In this document: positions 24,847-32,028 of the stretch, one piece after another | Numbering within the stretch: position 1 is the first letter of the stretch | How the letters are laid out: each line of letters begins with the position of its first letter | Origin: CAYRWR01 sp964537555 | GTDB taxonomy: Bacteria > Spirochaetota > Brevinematia > Brevinematales > CAYRWR01 | NCBI GenBank assembly: GCA_964537555.1 | Contig: CAZIAD010000011.1 | Span: 25,745-89,744 of the forward strand | Direction: 5' to 3' | Length of the DNA: 64,000 nucleotides | Notes under the pieces: generated by a model | Database searches by the model: none | Told to the model about the DNA's origin: nothing | The model's input: the letters and a program-made list of their open reading frames with translations, nothing else | Made by a program: the position numbers and the translations under genes

Positions 24847-26571
24847 TTACGAATTGTTAAAATCTGCACCGGAAAAGAGGTAACGTTTGATCTTCTTGGT
24901 AGAAGTCTTCGGGAACTCTTCCACACGGATACGATGGCCCCGGATCTTTTTATAATCCTGAAGATGTTTGTTTACTTCTTTTAAATGCCTTTCTATATAT
25001 GCTGCGATATTTTCTTCTGTATTCTTAAATCCCTTGAGTGATGCCAGCTGATCAAAGTATTCATAGTTGGGAACCACATAGGCGTAAATATTTTCTCCTT
25101 TGGAATGGTCACCTTCTGCCACACCCAGAACCAGAGATTCCAATACGCCCTCATCATTATCTATGTACTCTTCGATCTCCTCCGGGTAGACATTCTTGCC
25201 CCCGGGTGTGACTATCATGTTCTTGGAGCGTCCCGTAATATAGAGATATCCATCATGATCTAATGTGCCTATATCACCGGTATGGAGCCACCCGGATTTA
25301 TCTATCATCTCATTGGTAGCTTTTTTATTGTTAAAATAGCCTTTCATCACATTAGGGCCTTTGACCAGGATCTCACCATTACCCAGTTCATCCGGCCTGT
25401 CGATCTTTACTTCCACCTGAGGGAAGATGGGGCCCACACTCTCATTTTTAACCTTCTGATCCATCCGGTTACAGGAGATGACCGGGGCCGTCTCAGTGAG
25501 ACCGTATCCATTGAGCAGGGTCAGTCCCAGAGTAGCGTAACCCTTACTCACTTTCTGATTCAGGGGGGCAGCCCCTGATACCATAAACCTGATCTTATTC
25601 AGATTGGCTTTTTTACGGATAAAACCAAATACCTTCTTTCCGGAGCGATTGTCATTAAACTGGTTCAGAAATGCAACAGTGTGGTATAAGCCCATAATGA
25701 TCTGCTTCACCGGGAAGGGCATAGTACGGATCTTTCTCATAATGCCGTCATAGACCTTTTCAAAGAGTAGAGGCACTCCCACCATGAGGGTGACATTGGT
25801 CTCTGAGATATTGGCCAGCATCTTGTTAGGCTTCATGCTCTCTGCGTAGGTCACACTGACTCCCTTACTCATGAGAGCGAGCTCTATACTAAACTCAAAA
25901 GTATGGTGCAGGGGCAGTAAGGACAATGTAGTGTCCCTGTCATCAAAAGGCAGGCAAATCGGTATGACATTTACCTGATGGGAGAAATTAGCATGGGTCA
26001 GCAAAACCCCTTTGGGCTTGCCGGTGGTACCTGAGGTATAAATGAGGGATGCTACGTCTTCACCTTTGACAGTCGTCTTTTTCAGATCCAGCTTGTAGCC
26101 GGCTTCCAGGACAGATTCAAATGACACTATCTTTCTCTTCTTCAGCATTTCGGGAGTGGGATCAAAGACGATGAATTCAGAGATATGATTCATGACTTCG
26201 GGCACATCCTGAATGCTTTCATACAAAGCCCGGGACAGGAAAATGACACGGACCCCGCTGTCCAGGACCAGATTCTTGACCTCCCTGTCGGTGAGACGGG
26301 CGTCCAGAGGTACCGCCCAGATCCCATTGTAGATGATGCCCAGATAAGACATAAACCATTCAGGACGGTTTTCAGATAAAATGGCAGCCATAGCTCCTTT
26401 GCCCAGGTGTTTCTTTTTCTCCAGATAGGCAGCCACGGCTTTGGCATTTTTCTGCAGCTCTAAAAAGGAGTACTCTGTATATTCATCACCGGATAATTTC
26501 ATCTGTGAAGCAGTCCTGGCCCCAAAGATGCCTATCTGCTCTACATAATCCTGTAGTGTCTTGATTTCCAT
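24847..26571 (-). CDS. Long-chain acyl-CoA synthetase (AMP-binding enzyme)
   Basis: This 574-residue protein is an adenylate-forming enzyme. The P-loop motif is SLIYTSGTTGKPKGV, then LLNGYGLTETAPVISC, GWLHTGDIGTLDHDGYLYITGR and the C-terminal KTSTKKIKRYLF lysine region. The family activates fatty acids with ATP and CoA. The start at 26571 is chosen because GGAGG lies nine nt ahead; the frame extends 16 codons further upstream without a ribosome site. It is the first gene of a six-gene minus-strand unit. Chain-length preference cannot be told. Confidence 0.92.
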   Translation of the reverse strand: MEIKTLQDYVEQIGIFGARTASQMKLSGDEYTEYSFLELQKNAKAVAAYLEKKKHLGKGAMAAILSENRPEWFMSYLGIIYNGIWAVPLDARLTDREVKNLVLDSGVRVIFLSRALYESIQDVPEVMNHISEFIVFDPTPEMLKKRKIVSFESVLEAGYKLDLKKTTVKGEDVASLIYTSGTTGKPKGVLLTHANFSHQVNVIPICLPFDDRDTTLSLLPLHHTFEFSIELALMSKGVSVTYAESMKPNKMLANISETNVTLMVGVPLLFEKVYDGIMRKIRTMPFPVKQIIMGLYHTVAFLNQFNDNRSGKKVFGFIRKKANLNKIRFMVSGAAPLNQKVSKGYATLGLTLLNGYGLTETAPVISCNRMDQKVKNESVGPIFPQVEVKIDRPDELGNGEILVKGPNVMKGYFNNKKATNEMIDKSGWLHTGDIGTLDHDGYLYITGRSKNMIVTPGGKNVYPEEIEEYIDNDEGVLESLVLGVAEGDHSKGENIYAYVVPNYEYFDQLASLKGFKNTEENIAAYIERHLKEVNKHLQDYKKIRGHRIRVEEFPKTSTKKIKRYLFSGADFNNS

Positions 26572-26598
26572 TAATATACTCCTCCAAAGGGATACCAT

Positions 26599-26626
26599 AT
26601 TATATATCATATCTGCCAAAGGTCAA
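26599..26626 (-). promoter_or_regulatory. Sigma70-like promoter for the acyl-CoA ligase to ACT-like gene unit
   Basis: On the minus strand TTGACC (26626-26621), 16-nt spacer, perfect TATAAT (26604-26599), 28 nt before the ATG. Confidence 0.6.
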
Positions 26627-26697
26627 TAAAGCTCAGCCATGCAGTTTGAAAAAAAATAAAAGATTTATTCTATAAAACTTCTGGAAATGGCCGGATT

Positions 26698-27441
26698 CTA
26701 ATCGTCTTTCTTAAAATCACCGGTCACAGGAATGATCCTCAGTAATGGTGCCGGGGTATCAGATTCCAGGGTGACACTTTCCAGGAAAACCGCCAGCCTG
26801 CCCTGATAGACGTATATGGAAGAAATACTATAAGCCAGAGGATCTTTACGATAGGCATTGAGACGCTTGTCCTGCTGCAGGATCTTGGAATTATTGTTAC
26901 GACTCAGACTGAGGGTAAAAATGCGGGGGTCACCTGTTTCATTTCGGTCCGAATAGGCCCAACGCTCTTCCAGATTAAGGGTATAGGTCCTGATCGTACC
27001 TGATTCTTTTTCTACCTTGAAGTCAGTGGACAGGATCTTGAGCTGGTCTATCAAGCGCAGGGGTTTTCCCTCCAGGCTGAAGTAAAAGGCCCGGTCTCCG
27101 ATATTTCCTGAACGTATATTAAACTGCTGTAACAAGCCTTCGATCTCCCGGTCCAGGGCCCGGTGGGCCAGTACCGGCCCCATACCGAACTGGTCCGGTG
27201 ATGAGTCTACCGCAGCCTTCATGATCTGCCATACATTGATCTTTACCCGGAGTTTTTCTCCGGCATACTGGTTAGCCTCCACGTCCAGGACCCGGCACTC
27301 CAGCTCATAGTCCTGACGGGCATTAAAGTCCTCCCAGGTGTAGGCACAATACTTTCCATCCTCTGAAAAACCCAGAAAAGTGTATTTGGCATGCAGCATC
27401 ACCGAGCTGAAAATAAAGATGAGGCCCAGGATAAATCTCAT
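26698..27441 (-). CDS. DUF2259-like exported protein (second of a tandem pair)
   Basis: This 247-residue protein has a signal peptide (about 1-18) followed by FLGFSEDGKYCAYTWEDF, the sequence style of the DUF2259 family of predicted secreted proteins. It shares with its upstream neighbour a common layout: the opening SxDGKYCA box, VLDVEAN, a central helix, a DR-rich ligand-like ERR/EER strand, and a closing VYQGRLAVFLESV then VTGDFKKDD. The two are an evident tandem duplication. The start overlaps the end of the first copy by 4 bp, so they are co-translated. Function unknown. Confidence 0.65.
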   Translation of the reverse strand: MRFILGLIFIFSSVMLHAKYTFLGFSEDGKYCAYTWEDFNARQDYELECRVLDVEANQYAGEKLRVKINVWQIMKAAVDSSPDQFGMGPVLAHRALDREIEGLLQQFNIRSGNIGDRAFYFSLEGKPLRLIDQLKILSTDFKVEKESGTIRTYTLNLEERWAYSDRNETGDPRIFTLSLSRNNNSKILQQDKRLNAYRKDPLAYSISSIYVYQGRLAVFLESVTLESDTPAPLLRIIPVTGDFKKDD

Positions 27442-28193
27442 TTTTTGACCTTGAAATCACCGGTTACGATGAGAGGGCGGATCTTGTAATCCCGGCCATT
27501 GATTCCGTCAAAACCGATCACGCTCTCCAGGATCACAGCCAGCATTCCATTATAATAATAGACCCGGGACAGAGAATAGGCTATAGGGTCCTGCCGGGAT
27601 TTGGGGAGTTGTCTGTCCTCCTGCAGGATCTTGGTCTTACCCTTGCGGGACAGCTTCAGGGTGAACATCCTTTGTCCATCATAGTAAAGAGGTACCTTCC
27701 GCTCTTCCAGTATTAAGGTATAGTCTTTCTTTAGCCCATCTTCTTTTTCTACAGTAAAGCCTGCTTTCAGCACTCTTTTTTTTAAGGCCTGCGATATAGT
27801 CCCTATGCTGAGGTCCAGGTCATTTCTATACAGTATCTCTCCCTGAGCATCAAAGGAGATCTGGTATTTTTTCAGTAATGAACTCACCCTCAGATCCATT
27901 TTATCACCCAGTACGCGATAGGCAGCATCATATTCGGTGGCACCCTCTTCTTCAATGCCTTTGCGGGCTTCGTCCCGGCTGATCGAGTCTGTGAGCTCAG
28001 CATCCACAAAATCATTGGCCTCTACATCCACTATACGGACCGTCCTCTGGAAAAAGACCTCTCCATTTCCAAACTCACTGTAAGTAAAGGCACAGTACTT
28101 TCCATCAGGAGAAAAGCCTATCACCCCGAAATCAGCAAAGACCATGCCTGCTGAAAACAGCATAATAGCCAGAAATACAATTAATTTTTTCAT
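27438..28193 (-). CDS. DUF2259-like exported protein (first of a tandem pair)
   Basis: This 251-residue protein has a signal peptide MKKLIVFLAIMLFSAGMVFA, then VIGFSPDGKYCAFTYSEFG and VRIVDVEANDFVDAEL, and a conserved ending RVYYYNGMLAVILESV ... VTGDFKVKK. The ATG at 28193 is taken as start because GGGGAT precedes it; an in-frame TTG four codons upstream has no site. The lines SPDGKYCAF and GxLAVxLESV also occur in its downstream paralogue. It is probably periplasmic. Partners and role are unknown. Confidence 0.65.
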   Translation of the reverse strand: MKKLIVFLAIMLFSAGMVFADFGVIGFSPDGKYCAFTYSEFGNGEVFFQRTVRIVDVEANDFVDAELTDSISRDEARKGIEEEGATEYDAAYRVLGDKMDLRVSSLLKKYQISFDAQGEILYRNDLDLSIGTISQALKKRVLKAGFTVEKEDGLKKDYTLILEERKVPLYYDGQRMFTLKLSRKGKTKILQEDRQLPKSRQDPIAYSLSRVYYYNGMLAVILESVIGFDGINGRDYKIRPLIVTGDFKVKK

Positions 28194-28263
28194 TTTTATC
28201 CCCAATTTAGTGATTTTAGCCTGATTTTTCTCAGTATGACACAGAAATCCCGGATTTTAAAAA

Positions 28264-28659
28264 TCAAAGGAACTCCCCAATAAGCTTCCTCATGCGCATG
28301 TCTGTCAAATGGTCCAGGTCTATGCCTGTGACTATATCCCTTATCAGCCTGCCCTGCTCAGGATGATCCTCCCAGTATGTGAGATCTATAGCCATCACAT
28401 TTTCCAGCAGATCCCCCGGAAAATCACCCGCCTGTAAGAGGGGCTCTGAGTCTAGAACTTTTAAGGCCAGGGGTATGAGGTAGTCCAGGCCGATAAACTG
28501 GGCTATCATCACCGACAGGTCAGCCGGGGTCAGTTCCTTTAAAGGAATGTGCCGGAGCCGGTTACACTCCAGGACTAAAGTGGGCTCTCCCTGACACTCC
28601 CCCCAGCTGTGCCGTTCCAGCTGGTCCAGGCTCTGTTCCAGGATGTTGTTGTCTGCCAT
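28264..28659 (-). CDS. CdiI-type contact-dependent inhibition immunity protein, orphan
   Basis: This 131-residue acidic protein matches the CdiI_3-type immunity family pattern: LDQLERHSWG, CNRLRHIPLKELTPADL, QFIGLDYLIPLALKVL, LLQAGDFPGDLLENV and a W following DLTY. Such proteins bind and neutralise a cognate CdiA C-terminal toxin. No cdiA, cdiB, Rhs or other toxin gene lies within the window, so the immunity gene stands alone. The family assignment is strong by motif; the toxin it would block is unknown. Confidence 0.8.
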   Translation of the reverse strand: MADNNILEQSLDQLERHSWGECQGEPTLVLECNRLRHIPLKELTPADLSVMIAQFIGLDYLIPLALKVLDSEPLLQAGDFPGDLLENVMAIDLTYWEDHPEQGRLIRDIVTGIDLDHLTDMRMRKLIGEFL

Positions 28660-28713
28660 TTGATACCTCTCTCTATTGTGATCAGAAGAATATTATCTTT
28701 AAGCATTAAATAA

Positions 28714-28741
28714 AGTGTATCATAGAGAGAGAATATTGCAA
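28714..28741 (-). promoter_or_regulatory. Sigma70-like promoter for the immunity gene
   Basis: On the minus strand TTGCAA (28741-28736), 16-nt spacer, TACACT (28719-28714), about 55 nt ahead of the start. Confidence 0.4.
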
Positions 28742-28820
28742 GGCATGTGAGGAAAGGATTTGGGGGAGACTGGTATATTAGCATTGTATGTTTGCCTATA
28801 CCCCCCATAAGGCCATACTC

Positions 28821-28852
28821 CTCTAATCCGGAGCCAAAGCTCCGGATTAGAG
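28821..28852. repeat. Perfect 14-bp inverted repeat with CAAA loop
   Basis: Arms CTCTAATCCGGAGC (28821-28834) and its exact complement (28839-28852) enclose CAAA. It lies downstream of the symporter gene on the minus strand but no T-run follows on either strand, so it is a stable hairpin without a clear terminator tail. Confidence 0.8.
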
Positions 28853-28887
28853 AGATGATGAAAAGGACAGGGTCACCATAATCTGCT

Positions 28888-30942
28888 TCAGTCTGACTTT
28901 TTCTTTTGAGTGGCCAGTGACACAAACACCAGGGTTAGGAAGCTGATGGGCATGGAGAAAAGGGCGGGCTGGTTAAGGGGGATCCAGGCTGATTCCCGGG
29001 CCAATCCGTATTTGGCAAACATATCCGGGCCCATAAGGATTATGCCCAGTGACACGATCACTCCCACAATAATAGATGCCACGATCCCTTGTGAGGTGGC
29101 CTTTTTCCAGAACAGGACCATGATGATAGCCGGGAAATTCGCAGAAGCGGCTACCGCAAAGGCCCATCCTACCAGGAAGCCTACATTGACTCCCTTGAAA
29201 ACAATACCTAAGACAATGGATATAATGCCCACCACTAAAGCGGTGATCCTACCGGCCAGGACTTTTGTACTGTCTTTCATTTTTAGCTTAAGGAACTTGT
29301 CCATAAAGTCATTGGCCACTGCACCGGAGGCAGCGATTATCAATCCGGCCACTGTCCCTAATACCGTGGCAAAGGCCAGGGCGGTGATGATGGCAAAGAA
29401 GACCTCTCCCATAGCCCGGGCCAGAAGGGGAGCCGACATATTATCCGACAGGGGATTTAACCCGCCGTGGCCGATGGCCCCCAGGCCCAGAAACATAGTC
29501 AGGATATAGAATATCCCGATAGCAGAGATAGCTACAATAGTGGACTTTCGGGCGGCGGTGGAGTCTTTTACGGTATAATAGCGGATCAGCACATGAGGCA
29601 GGGCAGCCGTACCAAACAGCAGGGCCAGCATCAGGGAAATAAAATTCAGCCTTCCCCAGGGGTCCTTTTTTGACAGGTCAAAATGACGGCCCGGACGCAT
29701 TAAGAGGTTCCCTTTTACCACATCGTGGCTGAAGAGAGTGATTTTACGGTTTTCGTATTCTATTACGGTTTTTACAGGCAGGTTTAGCTCTGTATCCGGG
29801 TCTGCAAACAGAGCCAGGAATTTCATGGCACCCACTGGTTTTTTCCCCGCAGTCTCCCCGGTCCGTGAGCCAATGGCCCGTATTCCCCCCATGGTCAGGA
29901 GACGGTTTTCCGGGGATGAGGGCAGGCCATTAATCAGGGGCCGGCCATCCGTATCCACAGTCATATCCTGCAGTTCGATCAATACGGCCTTTCCTTTGTC
30001 TTCGGTGAGTTCCCACCAGGTATCCACGACTATATATTTTCTTCCTTTTTCTGTGATGATCTGCAGCTTATTGTAATCAAGGTCTACACTCAGGGTCTGG
30101 CCCCGGCTCAGGATCTGTGCCTTATCTCCTGATTCCTGCCCCAGAGGAATCCGTTTTTTCAGAAGTACCCAGTGCTGCTCCCTTTGATCCTGTCTGGTGC
30201 TGATACTGGCTTCATACTGATAACTCTCATCATTCAGTGTCTTTTTCCAGTCAATATTCCCCCCGGCCTTTACCAGGTCCAGGGTCTGGAATGTGTAGGG
30301 AGACACCTGGACACCGGTGGTATTCCGGGTATCTGTTTTGGTATCCACCCCTTTTACCAGGATAGCGATCACCAGCACCAGGGAGAAAACAATAAGCATA
30401 CTGGCCTTGATGAACTGGACATAAGTAGTAGACGACATCCCCGCACTCATGACTACAATAATAACCACCGCACCTACGATAATGACCCCCCAGTGATGCG
30501 CAATTCCCAGTAAGGGCTCAATCAGTACACCCGCCCCTACCATCTGGGGTACCAGATAACACAGACAAATGACCAGAGTACTGATACTGGCTGCCAGGTG
30601 TATGTTTTTGGACTTAAAACGGGCACCCAGGGCATCAGCCAGGGTATACTTACCCAGCTTGCGTAAGGGCTCGGCTACTACAAAAAGCGCTACGATCCAG
30701 CCTGATAAAAAACCGATAGAATATAAAAAGCCGTCGAATCCCTTGAAAGCGATCATACCGCATATACCCAGGAAGGAAGCTGCAGACAGATAGCCTCCAG
30801 TCAGAGCAATACCATTTACTCCCCAGTGAATCTCTCCGCCCGCCACAAAAAATCCATCCGCAGAACTGGCTTTTTTACCAAAGAACCAGGACAGCCAGAA
30901 GATCAATCCCACAAAGCCTGTAAAAATAAAAATGGCTAACAT
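28888..30942 (-). CDS. Sodium:solute symporter of the ActP (acetate/monocarboxylate) type with an extracytoplasmic insert
   Basis: This 684-residue polytopic protein is of the SSS family, starting IFIFTGFVGLIFWLSWFFGKK and carrying GGYLSAASFLGICGMIAFKG and GTAALPHVLIRYYTV, hallmarks of cation/acetate symporters. About 13 helices are expected. A hydrophilic stretch of ~215 residues (about 195-410) interrupts the helices; a shorter insert is known in the VC_2705-like branch. It follows, 2 nt apart, a DUF485 gene, the usual partner of actP. Substrate is presumably a short monocarboxylate; that is inferred from family and partner. Confidence 0.87.
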   Translation of the reverse strand: MLAIFIFTGFVGLIFWLSWFFGKKASSADGFFVAGGEIHWGVNGIALTGGYLSAASFLGICGMIAFKGFDGFLYSIGFLSGWIVALFVVAEPLRKLGKYTLADALGARFKSKNIHLAASISTLVICLCYLVPQMVGAGVLIEPLLGIAHHWGVIIVGAVVIIVVMSAGMSSTTYVQFIKASMLIVFSLVLVIAILVKGVDTKTDTRNTTGVQVSPYTFQTLDLVKAGGNIDWKKTLNDESYQYEASISTRQDQREQHWVLLKKRIPLGQESGDKAQILSRGQTLSVDLDYNKLQIITEKGRKYIVVDTWWELTEDKGKAVLIELQDMTVDTDGRPLINGLPSSPENRLLTMGGIRAIGSRTGETAGKKPVGAMKFLALFADPDTELNLPVKTVIEYENRKITLFSHDVVKGNLLMRPGRHFDLSKKDPWGRLNFISLMLALLFGTAALPHVLIRYYTVKDSTAARKSTIVAISAIGIFYILTMFLGLGAIGHGGLNPLSDNMSAPLLARAMGEVFFAIITALAFATVLGTVAGLIIAASGAVANDFMDKFLKLKMKDSTKVLAGRITALVVGIISIVLGIVFKGVNVGFLVGWAFAVAASANFPAIIMVLFWKKATSQGIVASIIVGVIVSLGIILMGPDMFAKYGLARESAWIPLNQPALFSMPISFLTLVFVSLATQKKKSD

Positions 30943-30944
30943 AT

Positions 30945-31241
30945 TTAAACTCCCTTCCCTTTTCCACTTTCTTCCTTAGGGCTGCCCAGCAGTAGCCTTT
31001 CCTTGCGTTTACAGAGCACACTATAAATAACTGCCAGGATCAAAGCAAACACGATGATCCCCAGTCCGTAAAAAACCGCCAGGTTCAGGCCGAAAATCAT
31101 CACTATATCCATTAATTCCACATTAAAAACCGATATAAACACAAAACCGCTATATGCCGTCACATAGATCAAAAACATCAACAGGCCCAGCTTTTGTTTA
31201 TACTGAATCACTTCTTCATTTCTGTCCTGTTTCATTTCCAT
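30945..31241 (-). CDS. DUF485 inner-membrane protein (YjcH-like)
   Basis: This 98-residue protein has two membrane helices (about 19-40 and 54-77) and the DUF485 pattern YKQKLGLLMFLIYVTAYSGFVFISVFN. In enterobacteria yjcH sits directly upstream of actP, exactly as here, and is thought to assist the symporter. GAGGAGC precedes the ATG. The stop TAA is separated from the symporter start by two nt. Confidence 0.85.
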   Translation of the reverse strand: MEMKQDRNEEVIQYKQKLGLLMFLIYVTAYSGFVFISVFNVELMDIVMIFGLNLAVFYGLGIIVFALILAVIYSVLCKRKERLLLGSPKEESGKGKGV

Positions 31242-31498
31242 AGATATTGCTCCTCTATTGAGATAAAGTATAAACTCTGCCCTGGAATCACCCCTAATCA
31301 GGTAAATCCCTTGCTCATTCCCTGCGATTTTTAATTGTATATCAGAAGCATAAAAATATCTAAAAAAGCGATGCAGAGGCCGGTCTCACCTCAGGGGTGC
31401 AGGCTCCGGGCGCAAAGAGAAGCCATTTCATCTCTATGTGGAGTCAATAATGATTCTTTGTTTTACAGTCTCGATTTGAATAAATCCCCTAATATTGC

Positions 31499-31504
31499 TA
31501 TAAT
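31499..31504 (+). promoter_or_regulatory. -10 element of the hicBA promoter
   Basis: Perfect TATAAT at 31499-31504, 17 nt after TTGAAT at 31476-31481. The start codon of hicB lies 30 nt downstream. Confidence 0.7.
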
Positions 31505-31533
31505 AAAACTGAAGATTAGCCCGGGAGGTAAAA

Positions 31534-31740
31534 ATGAATTACACTGCAGTGGTGGTAAAACAGGATGACTGGTGGCTGGGCTGGATAGAAGAGATTCCCG
31601 GCGTGAATTGCCAGGAGAAGTCTAAAGAAGAATTGCTGGCTTCACTACAGACCACTCTCAGGGAAGCTCTGGACCTTAACAAGCAGGATGCTCTGGCAGA
31701 AGCCGGAGAAGTATACACCGAAGAAATCATAGCCGTATGA
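31534..31740 (+). CDS. hicB: HicB-family antitoxin
   Basis: This 68-residue protein has the HicB partial RNase-H fold: YTAVVVKQDDWWLGWIEEIPGVNCQEKSKEELLASLQTTLREAL. It is a short form without a visible DNA-binding domain. HicB would bind and block the HicA toxin encoded immediately downstream. GGGAGG precedes the ATG, and the stop overlaps the hicA start (ATGA). Here the antitoxin gene comes first, the reverse of the original hicAB order but common in many genomes. Confidence 0.85.
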   Translation: MNYTAVVVKQDDWWLGWIEEIPGVNCQEKSKEELLASLQTTLREALDLNKQDALAEAGEVYTEEIIAV

Positions 31741-31925
31741 AAAGGACTGCCCTTATCAAATACCTAAGCAGCAAGGGCTGCCATCTACTGAGAGAAGGAG
31801 GCAATCACTCCTGGTGGATCAATCCTGAAAAGAACATGAGATCCTCAATTCCCCGCCATTCTGAAATAAAAGATCTCCTGGCTAATAAGATCTGCAAAGA
31901 CCTGGGCCTGCCTAAAATAAAATAA
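31737..31925 (+). CDS. hicA: HicA-family mRNA interferase toxin
   Basis: This 62-residue protein matches HicA: LIKYLSSKGCHLLREGGNHSWWINP with the catalytic histidine at His24, then a PRHSEIKDLL segment and the final helix ICKDLGLPK. HicA is a small double-stranded-RNA-binding-like nuclease that cleaves mRNA during translation and is neutralised by HicB. It is co-translated with hicB by a 4-bp overlap. Both key elements (glycine pair plus histidine) are intact, so the toxin is probably functional. Confidence 0.87.
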   Translation: MKRTALIKYLSSKGCHLLREGGNHSWWINPEKNMRSSIPRHSEIKDLLANKICKDLGLPKIK

Positions 31926-31971
31926 ATAAAAAATCCATTCAAATCAGTTGTTTTTTAAAAACACCCCATTC

Positions 31972-32000
31972 TTGAACTTCTCCCTGAAACCAATTACAAT
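31972..32000 (+). promoter_or_regulatory. Sigma70-like promoter for the mosaic lipoprotein gene
   Basis: TTGAAC (31972-31977), 17-nt spacer, TACAAT (31995-32000); the ATG at 32029 is 29 nt downstream, which supports that start over the upstream one at 31948. Confidence 0.55.
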
Positions 32001-32028
32001 AGCATTATTCTTAGCTAAGGAATCCCCT

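Noticed and set aside
31534..31925. hicBA as part of a larger defence island.
   Set aside because: No restriction, CRISPR, Abi or other defence gene is adjacent; the ATPase gene nearby is not by itself evidence of defence.
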